Shown: positions 32,814 through 42,976 of the stretch, one piece after another
Layout of the letters: every line of letters starts with the position of its first letter
Numbering within the stretch: position 1 is the stretch's first letter
NCBI GenBank assembly: GCA_001936135.1
Contig: CP012813.1
Span: 868,001 to 932,000 of the forward strand
DNA: 64,000 nucleotides
DNA from: Saccharomycopsis fibuligera x Saccharomycopsis cf. fibuligera
Taxonomy: Eukaryota > Ascomycota > Saccharomycetes > Ascoideales > Saccharomycopsidaceae
Direction of reading: 5' to 3'
The notes under the pieces: model-generated
Seen by the model: only the letters and a program-made list of their open reading frames with translations
What the model was told of the DNA's origin: nothing
The model's database searches: none
Position numbers and translations under genes: made by a program

Positions 32814-33106
32814 CATTTGTATAGAGATGGAAATTGTAAGCAGCGCATTGTGTCGTGATGATTCCCAGTATTATTTATTGATTTTTATTTTAGTAGCCTC
32901 TTAAGAATGCAGTTTGTATTACAGAAAAGAAAAGAAAAGAAACGAAAAATGTCGATCTTCAACAGTACCTCGAGTACCAAAAAGTAAAAAGTAAAAAAAA
33001 TAACCTCATTATATTAAAACATCATTATGAACTTATCAACTAAAAGAGACCGAAACTTTTTTTTTTTTATTAATTTTATTAATTCCTGTTATTTCAGGGG
33101 ATTAAC

Positions 33107-33561
33107 TTAGGCGACGGTTTCAACTTTCAAGCTTGGAGACAATGATTGTTGTAATTTAGAAGCTTTGTCAGCATCGTTGATGACTATGGTGTACAAGTGT
33201 TTAGAACCTCTGATCTTGAATTTGGTTTCCTTGTATTTTTTACCGTTGACATTAACTTTGTCGTTGGTTTTGACAGTCAATTGGGTAACGTCCTTTCTTC
33301 TGGACAATTCAACGAATTCTTTAATGTCTTTGATTTCACGCTAAAAGGGTGTTAGTTTTCGGATGGAAATTGCATATTTTGGGGGGACATTTCAGACATT
33401 CACAGATTCACATATTCATGCTCAGACGAGCGTTGTTTGCTGGAGAGTGAGTGCCACAAGGACGATCTGGTTTCTTTGATTTCTTTGGTTTTTTTTCAGC
33501 AGCATTTCATTTTTAAAGCATTCTGATTTCAGAATAGCAAAGTAACAGTACTTACAGCCAT
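33107..33561 (-). CDS. RPL38: 60S ribosomal protein L38 (eL38), spliced
   Basis: Exon 1 is 33561..33556 (ATG GCT), then donor GTAAGT. The intron 33555..33341 (215 nt) has an AACTAAC branch point and TTTTAG acceptor. Exon 2 is 33340..33107 and reads REIKDIKEFVELSRRKDVTQ, continuing through GKKYKETKFKIRGSKHLYTI and VINDADKASKLQQSL to the stop. The spliced product is 79 aa, one residue longer than yeast eL38, and starts MAREI like its homologues. It is convergent with CWC24 and divergent from the RBS1-like gene. Confidence 0.95.
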
Positions 33562-34316
33562 TTTTTTGATGATGTGTAGTATGGGGTACAAGGACAACTA
33601 AGCTAGTGCAGTGTTTTGATGGTGGTGGGAGGGGGTTTGGGGAGAGTGAAATATTTTTTTTGTAAATTTACTGGCCCCTAGCGTTGGAGAGAGCGAGAGA
33701 CAGAGACAGAGACAGAGAGAAAGAGATCCAGTGGGCCAAAGAGGGCCCGAGAGAGAAAAACAGAGGGCGAGTGTGTGGTCACGCCACAGGGAAGTCATGT
33801 GATGCACATAAGGGCTAAAAAAGTATTTTTCGTTTCTTCTTCGACACAGTTGTCGCACCCCTCGCACCCCCTAATAGCCACAGTCACGTGTCGTTTCCCG
33901 AGAGTACAAAATCACCGCTGCCAATTGACACTTTTTAGTAGCGATAATAGTAGTGGTAGTGGTAGTAGTAGTAGTAATAATAATAATAATAGTGGTATTT
34001 GTAGTCGTGTTAGTAGTAATAGTAGAAGAAGAAGAAGAAGAAGAATAAGCAGTCAGTACCAGCACCTGTCCTGCCCATTGCTTATCCACCTCCATTTACC
34101 GTGGATGATATAGTCCGTTCCCTTTTTTCCGTGCAAAATTACTGGCTCACCGACTCTCCAGCTCTCCAGCTCTCCAGCTCTCCAATAACATTACTCATTG
34201 CTCTACAAAACATTACTCTGTGGCCGAAAAGTCTGGTGAACCTGTTCCAGATAAACGCGTTATAGATACACATAGAAAAAATAATAATACCAGTATCAAT
34301 AAGAATTACGTCTGCC
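33562..34316. other. Divergent intergenic region RPL38 / RBS1-like
   Basis: 755 bp holding a purine-rich (GAGA)n stretch at 33686-33725, AGGGCTA at 33811, a TCACGTG/CCCTAA pair near 33869-33890, GTAGTA and AAT/AAG trinucleotide microsatellites at 33948-34045, and a CTCTCCAG repeat at about 34150-34183. No gene. Confidence 0.6.
33811..33890. promoter_or_regulatory. Candidate Tbf1/Cbf1-type element cluster upstream of RPL38
   Basis: AGGGCTA at 33811-33817, CCCTAA at 33869-33874 and CACGTG at 33885-33890, all 250-330 bp before the RPL38 ATG. Tbf1 and Cbf1 are the established ribosomal-protein gene regulators in Candida albicans, so this spacing fits. Binding is inferred. Confidence 0.5.
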
Positions 34317-35743
34317 ATGAGTGAAGCTCTCCCTCCAACCCCGTTTGTCTCCGCCTCTGACAATTATCACCACCATCATCAAAATGATCCCGCCAGTCAC
34401 TACAACATTTCCAAAAGCTTGATTGACGCGTTATTCAACACCAGAGACAGACAATTCGTCATCAAGTTGGAAGAGTCCCTCTTGGACTTTATTGAATCAA
34501 ACACGTACGTATATACCTTTCGTCTTGCACGCAAATTATCCGGTCCGATCCGTCGAGCTCATAAATGACTAACACATCTCCTAGAAACTCATACAAGCTC
34601 AGCCCAATGAACTCATACTGCAGACTACTAGCCCACCAGATTGCAGACTACCATGGCTTGAAACATATTCTCTCAAATGACGGTGTGTCCGTAGTGGTTT
34701 TCAAGACCTTTACTCCTGCTAATCAATTGAACATCACAAGCGACGAAGACCATAACGAATCGTCCGAGGAAACCAAGGACAAAAACAAAGACCAGCACGA
34801 TAAGCCCTCCACTGTCACTGTCCAAAATAATAACAATGATAATAACAACAACAATGATAACAACAACAATGATAATAACAACAAAAATAGCACCAACGCT
34901 GCTACAAAGAAGAAGAAATTAAGCGAATTGCCAACTCCCAACTTTAATGTGTCAAAAAGATTCAACCCCGTGTACAAAACTCAAAGTTTTAGCAATAATT
35001 TTCCAAAAAACAATCTCAAGTATAAAAACACCAATCAGCAAAATGGACACTATGGTAATGCCGTTGGCAATGGCAGTGGCAGTGCCAACGCCAGTGCCAG
35101 CACCGGCGCCGGCCTAAATTACCCTCAGCAGAATTTCAACTCTAACTTCAATACCTACAACAAGTACCACAATGGCTCATCAAGTAGCCAGTTGAACTTG
35201 CGAAATGTTAAAATCATGAAGAGACAGGCAAACAAGGCTGCCGATTCCAATAACATCTCCAAGGAGCAGGCTGCCGATTCCAATAACATCTCCAAGGAGC
35301 AGGCTGCCAATTCCAATAACACCTCCAAGGAGCAGGCTTCCGAGGAAGACAAATCAAATAATAAAGAAGCTTCTCTCGCGTCTGCTAATGACAAAACTCA
35401 ACAACCACCAGCTACTGCCGCGTCAGAAGACCTCAATGATAGTCTGGATAGTCTGGCTACTCCATCTCAAGAAGCGTCTGAACTTGAAAGTGAAAGAGCT
35501 TCAAAAGAGGCCATCTATTTGATGGCGCGTGAAAGAATTTATAACGAACAAAACGACGACGAAGAAGATCAGCACCAGCACCAGCAGCACCAGCAGCATC
35601 AGCAGCATCAGCAGCATCAGCAGCATCAGCAGCATCAGCAGCACCAGCAGCACCAGCCACATCAACAGCCGTTGTATGAGCCAAATGGCACTGATCGCAA
35701 ACTGTTCAATAACCACAAACAAAATTATTCTAATTACAAGTAC

Positions 35744-35785
<42 letters not shown>

Positions 35786-36661
35786 GGCTACCAGCAGAAT
35801 TACAATAATAATCATCATAGCTACAATAGCAATTATCATCAAAATTACCATGGAAAGCCTTTTCACAATAACAGCTACCATAGACCATATAACAATCCAT
35901 ACAATAATCATTCAAACAACAACAACAGATTTTACAATAACAACAAAAACAACAACAACAGTGCGGCTCAAAGTCCTAATTTCAACAACTTTGTGTCACC
36001 TTCATTGTACATGAAACCAATACAAGGATATGGTGCCCTACCACAACAGCCATTCCTAAATCCAGCTTCCCCAACAGCTGCGGCAATGGCAACAGCAGCA
36101 GCAGCTGCTGCTGCTGCTGCAACGAACCTGAAAAGTTACTATAATGCCAACGTTGCCGCCGCTGCCGCTGCAATGATGGCTGCTGCCGGAGGAGGAGGAG
36201 GAGGAGGAGGAAGAGGAATGCAATCATTTCCTCAAGCATCACCATACCCATACCCTGGTGCTCCACCATTAGGAATGCCAGCTGCTACTGCTACCCCGGC
36301 TGCTGCTCCAGGTCCGGGCGGGTTTGCTATACTGCCAGTGCATAATACTGCTGCTCTTCTGTATTATCAAGGTTCGCCATACCTGAGTTTTGGTATTCCA
36401 GGAACGTCGCCAGATTATAATAATAGTAACTTTCAGCAGCCCCAATATCAGGGGCAAGGGCGGAAATTCAAAAATAGAGAGTATAACAACAACAATGGCC
36501 ACTACAATAGCCATTACCATAATAGCAATGGCGGCAGCGGTAACACCGCCAATAATAATGAACATCGATTTACGAATAATAATAATAATAATGATAAAAA
36601 TAATGATAAAAATACTGATAATGGCAGCAGCGAAACAGCCAATACTAGCGGCAAGGTATGA
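34317..36661 (+). CDS. RBS1: R3H-domain protein, Rbs1-like, spliced, with long low-complexity tail
   Basis: Exon 1 is 34317-34504, the intron 34505-34584 (80 nt; donor GTACGT, branch GACTAAC, acceptor CCTAG) and exon 2 34585-36661, giving 754 aa. The junction gives FIESN-T-NSYKLSPMNSY. The R3H domain spans about 40-115 (DRQFVIKLEESLLDFIESNT, NSYCRLLAHQIADYHGLKHI, with the R-x3-H core as RLLAH). The tail is dominated by Asn, Gln/His, Ala and Gly runs: a 33-bp x3 repeat (AADSNNISKEQ), QHQQHQQ, Asn13, Ala8 and Gly8. Yeast Rbs1 is an R3H protein linked to RNA polymerase III assembly and mRNA binding; the name rests on the R3H and N-terminal blocks and on domain order, not on alignment. Confidence 0.7.
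35237..35335 (+). repeat. 33-bp tandem repeat x3 in the RBS1-like gene
   Basis: Three head-to-tail copies encode AADSNNISKEQ, AADSNNISKEQ and AANSNNTSKEQ. The first two are identical at DNA level as far as I can read, suggesting a recent duplication. Confidence 0.93.
35567..35665 (+). repeat. CAGCAT/CAGCAC repeat encoding a Gln-Gln-His tract
   Basis: About 33 codons of CAG, CAC and CAT in the RBS1-like gene. Just downstream, 35743-35785 is an (AAT)n tract encoding poly-Asn. Confidence 0.9.
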
Positions 36662-38055
36662 TTGGCATTGCTTTTATGTTTAATATTTAATGATCAATGT
36701 GGTGCGAGGGGGAAATTAGCTTTGGAATCTTATTTGTAATTATTTTCTGTGTATAACAATAATAGCAAAATGACAACAATTAAAAACAAAACGTACTTAC
36801 TGTGTCACTGAATTTAAAACGCTCCCTACTTATTTTTTTTTATTTTTTTATTTTTTTTTATTTTTTTATTTTTTTTTTTTTTTTGGCTAATATCCAAAAT
36901 TTATTGATTGCCTATAGTTTCTCTGAGAGTTGGTGGGAGAATCTGTTTACAATTACGTTCTGCCAGTAGCTAATCCAATCACCAGGCGGGACACCAAATA
37001 CTCAACCATACATGGTTAGAATTGTAATCATCCTTGTGAGAGTCCCTGCAAGTTCCCATAAAACCGCAAAGACAGGCAGTTGTTTGGTCGTCCATGCCAT
37101 GCAGCAGCATCATGCACAACTCCGAGTCGAATCAACGGTAACCGCAAGTTTGTAATTCGTTGGACTTAGCGGCCCTGCGTTCGGCGACATGCTGGTGCAT
37201 ACCTCTCTCTGTGCATACGCCCCTCCCGCCGATTGTCTACAAAACGTTTGGTTTTGTGGGTTTGGCCCTGTGTGCGTACACGAATTTGCGGGTCTTTGGC
37301 AGCTGAGCTTTTGGAGTGCTCGGTTGGTGTTGTAGCAGCCTCGGGGAGAGGCTCCCGTTGACAGGTACTAAAGCAACATTGCATTATTATTATTATTATC
37401 ATCATTACTATTATCATTATTATGTGTACATTGACGAAATTTGGCCTGACTAGCGCATGGTAGGTATACCTACAGGCGGATGGATCAATTAGCATCTATA
37501 CGAATTATCTTGAGGATTTTGGATTTTGAATGCGAGTGTGCTCATATTTGTGTTTTGTTGCACCGTGGTATTTGTGTAAGAAATGCAGGGAGCTTGTATG
37601 GTTTTGGCTGTCTGACTTGACTTGACTTGACTTGAGCTCTGCCCAGTCCCATTCTAAAGTAATACAGGGGGAAGTTCTACAACATGCGGCGCCGCCGACG
37701 ATACGAACCGCTGACCCGCCGCCCCCCTGATTGATTGCGAAATGCAATGTGTAGATACCAGATAGCGTAAAAGGTGTAATTCTACTAATCTAGTGTTATA
37801 GAGCGTTGTAAATAAGGGACGTGATTAAAGATCTAAAATTGAGGTCTAAAAGGTAAAGTATGTAAGAGACGTAAAAAGGTGAAGGTGTAAAAATAAAAAA
37901 AATAAAATAAAAAAAAAAAAAATAGAGAGCACTGTTAACCGTCAAGGAACAGGTCCCGAAGAACTGAATTAAATATGACTCAAAGTGAAGCAGGGCAAAG
38001 TAAAGCAAGCAATGTTATTTTTGAATTCTGCGTCCCTTTGTCATTCTTGACAAAG
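36662..38055. other. Convergent intergenic region RBS1-like / cyclin-like gene
   Basis: 1.4 kb. Contents: T-rich run with regularly spaced single A residues (36830-36884), (TTA)n/(ATC)n stretch at 37384-37425, ACTTG tandem repeat at 37614-37635, and an A-rich run at 37889-37925. A GC-rich patch at 37683-37730 resembles a T-arm sequence but does not fold as a tRNA. No gene seen. Confidence 0.55.
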
Positions 38056-38608
38056 TTAGGTTTGGTAAACTTGCAAACTGTAGTATTGATCACGATAGCT
38101 TTGATACTTTTCTTGCTCCGCGTATCTTTGATAATGTTGTTGTTGTTGTTGCTGCTGATATTGAAACTGACCCTGTTGTTTGTGCTTCGTGTTTCCTTTT
38201 TCAAAGTCAACGTAACTGTAAGGGTTTGGCAATGCAGTATGACAATAATTTCCAGCTGCAGGCATGACTCTTGAAGGCGAAACGAATTCTGGTTGTTTTC
38301 TAAAGTTTGTAGTCGGTGTTTGAATGTATTCGTCCAATGAGCTAAGCGATGTTGGAATTTGCTGGATCTTTATCTCTGCATCGTAGACACTATTATTAGA
38401 TGATTCTGGAGAGACTGAAGAATATTCTGACATAGTGGTTGATATTGGACTAATTTTGGAGCCGCTGCTGCTGCTGCTGCTGCTGCCACTGCGGCCGCTG
38501 CTGCTTGAGGAAGATGAAGACTCGGTAGGGCTGGTGCTGTAAGCTTTGATGTGGGCACGTGGCGGGGTTGGCGGAGTTTGACTAGTTGGAGACGACGACG
38601 ACGACGAC

Positions 38609-38651
<43 letters not shown>

Positions 38652-39342
38652 TCGTTGTCGTTGTTGTCGTTGTTGTTGTTGTTGTTGTGTTGGCATTGTT
38701 GTTGCCGTAGGTCGAGCTGAATTTGGCATTGAAGTCATCAATGTAGTTTTTGAATGGCACTATTTTGGCCTGTAAGTTGTCAATAAACTTTACCAATTTC
38801 GAAACATTGAAATTCAACATGAGAGGGTTGTGCTTCAAGATAAGATTCAAAACCACAAGCTCAAGCTCGTTGATTTTTCTAATTGGAATCTTTGTGAGTC
38901 TGGACCAGTATTTTGACTTCATGGCAAAATCGTTCGACGATTTGTTAGATACCATCAAACACACAATAAAGTTCAAAAATAAGTTGTCTTCTTTGGTTTT
39001 GTAAAAAACAGGGTACTCTTCCTCGGCCGTGGTAAATTCGTGATTTTCAGAATAATGGTGGACCAAGTCTAAAAAGTACAAGGCATTGATGATGATGAAG
39101 TTTGGGAATCTTAATCTTGCCAATATTTTTTTGATTTTAATCAAAAACTGAGTTCTAAGTCTAGTTAATTCAAAACCAACAAGTTCGTTGGTATCGCTTG
39201 TCTTGATATCGAACCAACTTGCCAAGCAGTAAAGTCCAACATAGTTGCCATTGAGAACTTTGTTGTAGTCGTTGTTATCGTCATTAATGAATCTAACAAC
39301 ATTTTCTCTAACCTGAACTGGGGATGCTGTTAACGATCTCAT
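38056..39342 (-). CDS. Cyclin-box protein, probably a Pho85-type (PCL/CLG1-like) cyclin
   Basis: 428 aa. Residues about 35-195 look like a cyclin box of the Pcl/Pho80 group: FPNFIIINALYFLDLVHHYS, then LFLNFIVCLMVSNKSSNDFA, MKSKYWSRLTKIPIRKINEL and ELVVLNLILKHNPL, with the ELE motif that in Pcl cyclins precedes the last helices. These cyclins activate the Pho85 kinase in nutrient and morphogenesis signalling. The C-terminal half is low-complexity: Thr and Ser runs (about 20 Ser from TCA/TCG repeats), further Ser runs and a Gln tract near the end. S. cerevisiae CLG1 is the best guess because of size and layout, but I cannot confirm it. Confidence 0.6.
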
Positions 39343-39472
39343 TTTATTGTTACTAATAACCTAGTAATTTCGGTTTATTGAATATATATGTTAAAAAAAA
39401 AAAAATACTAGTTCTCGGTGTGCAAAGAGAAAAGCACCCTTCACAAGACAGATTTCTCCACAGCAGCTAAGC

Positions 39473-39504
<32 letters not shown>

Positions 39505-40121
39505 AAGAGACTGCTGCAGCTTCTCATCAAAAACAAAGACCTGTCTGGGGAGTAGCTCCGTGAGCCAGGAAGGGAGTGTTCCAATGGGACTGGTCACCCT
39601 GGAGCCTCATTATTGCCAGAGACATATGAAGCACTAGCATTGGAATAGTGTGAACTCCAGAGCTGTGATTACCTTAAACCAGTGTTTCTGCAGACAATGC
39701 GCTACTGCTGCAGTGCCCTGCATGGGAGCGCCCAGTACTGCGCCGAGGGAATCAGCAAGACTCCAATAAACTCAATGATCAACGACTTTCGCCATTGGTA
39801 ATAATAATGTAGCACGTCGATGGCAGGCGTGTTGAAGAAGGACTGAGCAAGGCAGCTGAGCTACCGCTGGCGGTTATGGGCTAGGCACGAGGCACGGAGC
39901 AAAAACAAATCATAATGGCGGTGTGCATTGGTGGGACGTCGTTTATAAAGTACTATTACACTCATTTGTCTTCTGCACTCAGTATATCTCCGTCCAGCTA
40001 CTGACCATTCCCCGTCAGTTGATTGATGATTTTTCAGTACTCACAGCCAAAAAAAAAAAAAAATCGCACGTGACAAACATTCAAGCGAGCGCTTTGGGCG
40101 CTGTGTTTACATCAATAAGCG
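39343..40121. other. Divergent intergenic region cyclin-like / EVE-domain gene
   Basis: 780 bp. It contains (TA)n followed by (GA)n at 39477-39510 and a GCACGTGA octamer at 40066-40073, 49 bp before the EVE-domain ATG. No gene seen. Confidence 0.6.
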
Positions 40122-40221
40122 ATGCCAGCCAGTGTGCTAATCGCCGGTAGCTATTCACGAGAACTACTTGCACTTTCTCCAGCAATACGCTATCCTATGC
40201 CTCCAAGAAAGCTGTCTACTG

Positions 40222-40256
<35 letters not shown>

Positions 40257-41015
40257 AAAGCAGCAAAGGCCAAACCAGTCACCAAATCAGGTAGAATTAC
40301 TAAACTGACCGCGAAATCAGGAAGAGTCATTAATACCGCGAAATCAAGCCTCGGTGCACTTGATACTCAACCACCATTAGAAAACAATCCTGAGCGTCCA
40401 GTTCCTTCCAAACCGCCAAAATATCAGCCTAATGAACAAAATCACCGTTATTGGCTCATCAAAACCGAGCCGGTTAATCGTATTGATCCCAAGTCTAAAG
40501 TAGACATTTCTTTTTCCCTTGAAAGTTTAATGAAGGTGGAAAAAGAGCCATGGAATGGGGTTAGAAACTGGGAAGCCCGTAATAACTTGCTACATATGCA
40601 AAAAGGTGATATTTGTCTAGTATACCATTCGAATTGCAAGAATCCTGGCATTGTTGGAGTTGCTAAAGTTGCCGAAGAAGCGCACCCGGACGCTGGTCAG
40701 TTTAGTCTCAATGACCCTTACTTCGACGCCAAATCTACATTGGCCAAACCGCGATGGTGGTGTCCCGATATGTCTTTCCATAGACGGCTTCGAAGAAAAT
40801 TATCATTAGTGGAACTCAGAAAAGCAGCTGACAGTACTGAAAACCTTAAGGATTTCATGTTGGTTAGAAGAGGCCGGTTGAGTGTAATTCCGGTTAGCGT
40901 TGAGCAATTTGAGGAGTTGATGAAGTTGGAGCAGATTGGGGAAATTGACAACGATGATAATTTGGACTGCAGCATCTCGCAGGAGTTTATTGCAAGTCCA
41001 AAGAGAGAGGATTAG
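40122..41015 (+). CDS. EVE-domain (PUA-like) protein, thymocyte nuclear protein 1 family
   Basis: 297 aa. The EVE domain begins at RYWLIKTEP (109-117) and includes VDISFSLESLMKVEKEPWNG, VRNWEARNNLLHMQKGDICL, VYHSNCKNPGIVGVAKVAEE and a downstream PRWWCPDM block, the hallmarks of THYN1-like proteins. EVE domains are related to PUA and YTH folds and bind modified bases in DNA or RNA; the yeast role is unknown. Residues 26-100 are Ala/Lys-rich and basic, with (GCT)n encoding Ala. There are two plausible starts: 40122 and an in-frame ATG at 40197 (MPPRKLSTATAAA). The first adds 25 residues that could be a mitochondrial presequence. Confidence 0.85.
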
Positions 41016-41419
41016 TCATTGTATATTACTTTTTGCGTTTACTGTATTTTAGATAAAGACCTATAAATAGACAACTGATAGATACTAACTGGCTTGATGT
41101 TGAGTAGCACCACGGAGGGTATTAATGCAGGGCGACGGACCCATCACCCTACAGAAGTGCAGCATTATTTTTATTTTTTCGCTTCTGCTTCTAGAAGATT
41201 CGGTGGATTCATGTCTAGAAAAAAAGCTATAAACACAAGAACCGTCGTCCACTTTTGCGATTGATTGGTAATGAAGTAAACGAGAATCATCAATATTACC
41301 CCATAACTCCATTGCTTTTATCTTTTCTTGAAAAAAAAAAAGGTATCCATCTAAAAAACGATACAATACAGCGCAACGCAACGCAACGCAACATAATATA
41401 GCACACACAAGCAATACCA
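41016..41419. promoter_or_regulatory. CPR6 upstream region
   Basis: About 400 bp following the EVE-domain gene on the same strand. It holds a heat-shock element (separate entry), an A tract at 41330-41341 and an ACGCA pentamer repeat at 41376-41390 within the probable leader. Confidence 0.6.
41189..41201 (+). promoter_or_regulatory. Heat-shock element upstream of CPR6
   Basis: TTCTAGAAGATTC is a perfect three-unit TTCnnGAAnnTTC site for Hsf1, 219 bp before the CPR6 ATG. CPR6 is a known Hsf1 target in S. cerevisiae, so site and gene agree. Confidence 0.75.
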
Positions 41420-42529
41420 ATGACCTCCACCTCCGCACGTCCAAGAGTCTTTTTCGATATCACCATTGGTGGTGAAGCCAAGGGTAAAGTGGTGTTTGAA
41501 TTATTCAATGACATTGTCCCAAAAACTGCTGAAAATTTCAGGGCTCTCTGTACCGGTGAAAAGGGAAATGGTAAACTTGGCAAACCATTATCTTACAAAG
41601 GCAGCACTTTCCACAGAGTCATCAAAGATTTTATGATCCAAGGTGGTGATTTCACCGCTGGCAACGGTACTGGTGGTGAATCCATCTACGGAGAAAAATT
41701 CGAAGACGAAAACTTTGAACTTAAACATGAAAAGCCATTTTTGTTGTCCATGGCTAATGCTGGTCCTAACACCAATGGTTCTCAATTCTTCATCACTACG
41801 GTGCCAACCCCTCATCTTGATGGTAAACACGTTGTGTTTGGTAAATTGATTAGCGGTAAAGGTTTAGTTAGAACAATTGAACGTACTGAGACTTCAAATG
41901 ACAAGCCATTACAAGACGTGGTGATTGCAAATAGCGGAGAATTGTCCCCAGAAGAAGAGCTTCCAGCTGCCGGCGTGCAGGATGATGGTACCGGAGACGT
42001 TTACGAAGAATATTTAGCCGATGATGACAAAGTCAACTTGGAAGACCCAGAATCTGTTTTCAAAGCCATTGACGCAGTCAAAGCCATTGCTACCAAATTG
42101 TTGAAAGAAGGCGATTTGCAAAAATCTTACGCTAAGTTCAACAAGGTGAAGAACTATGTTGAAGAATACTTCCCAGATGACTTGTCTCCTGAAAACATAG
42201 ACAGACTCAACAAAGCAAAGCTCAGCGCATACCTCAATTTGTCCCTTGTTGCTTTGAAATTGAACAAGAATAAAGAAGTTATCAAGGCTGCCACTAACGC
42301 TTTGGAAAGTGAAGCTATTGAAGATAAGCAAAAATCCAAGGCATTGTACAGACGTGGTTTGGCTTACTCTAAAGTCAAGGACAACGAATCAGCCTTGAAA
42401 GACTTAAATAGCTCATTGGAATTGACTGCTAACGACCCAGCTATCCTCAAGGCAATCCAGGATGTGAAAAAAAGCGAAAAGGCCAGAAAGGAGAAGGCCA
42501 AGGCAGCCATGTCCAAATTCTTTCAGTAA
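41420..42529 (+). CDS. CPR6: Cyclophilin 40 (Cpr6), Hsp90 co-chaperone
   Basis: 369 aa peptidyl-prolyl cis-trans isomerase. The cyclophilin domain spans about 8-175: [76 protein letters not shown], all with catalytic Arg/Phe/Gln residues present. An acidic linker leads to three TPR repeats (about 210-355) with the carboxylate-clamp pattern for binding the EEVD tail of Hsp90. The Lys-rich end [16 protein letters not shown] is typical of the Cpr6/Cpr7 group. Full length matches yeast Cpr6 (371 aa). Confidence 0.95.
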   Translation: MTSTSARPRVFFDITIGGEAKGKVVFELFNDIVPKTAENFRALCTGEKGNGKLGKPLSYKGSTFHRVIKDFMIQGGDFTAGNGTGGESIYGEKFEDENFELKHEKPFLLSMANAGPNTNGSQFFITTVPTPHLDGKHVVFGKLISGKGLVRTIERTETSNDKPLQDVVIANSGELSPEEELPAAGVQDDGTGDVYEEYLADDDKVNLEDPESVFKAIDAVKAIATKLLKEGDLQKSYAKFNKVKNYVEEYFPDDLSPENIDRLNKAKLSAYLNLSLVALKLNKNKEVIKAATNALESEAIEDKQKSKALYRRGLAYSKVKDNESALKDLNSSLELTANDPAILKAIQDVKKSEKARKEKAKAAMSKFFQ

Positions 42530-42976
42530 GCTTATTTAACAGTTAATTATTTGGTTAACTTTTCTTAACCCTATTCCCTTCTCTATCTATTTTTCATCTA
42601 TTTTCAATGCATTGTTTTTACTAAATTGTCAATTCTTCGCTCGCCATATCTAAAGTAAGTCACCATTGATAATCATCTCATCTTCTTTTGATGTTGCAAA
42701 CATGCGTATATAGATGCACGTGACCGTATGAGCTAGATACTGACGTAGACAGCGGTGTCCGGGTTTTATGCAGCGCGTGACCTTTACACTGGGGGATTGT
42801 CTGAAAATCCAGATTGTATTGAATGAAATAAAAGAAAAGGAAGAGAAAAAACAAAATGGCAGCGGCGTTAGCCAGCTGGTAGCGAATATTATAATATTCT
42901 GATACACCACATCCCTTGTTATCTGGATTTATTCATCAATAAATTCAGTGGATTCACATTTTTTCACACGTTGGAT
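42530..42976. other. Intergenic region CPR6 / RPB1
   Basis: 447 bp. It holds GCACGTGA at 42716-42723, 254 bp before the RPB1 ATG. No gene seen. Confidence 0.6.

Noticed and set aside
35457-36014. Ile/Ser/Leu-rich frames on both strands inside the RBS1-like gene
   Set aside because: They come from the trinucleotide arrays read out of frame.
37683-37730. GC-rich patch with a GGTTCG-like core on the minus strand, resembling a tRNA T-arm
   Set aside because: The stem does not pair and no acceptor or anticodon arm can be drawn.
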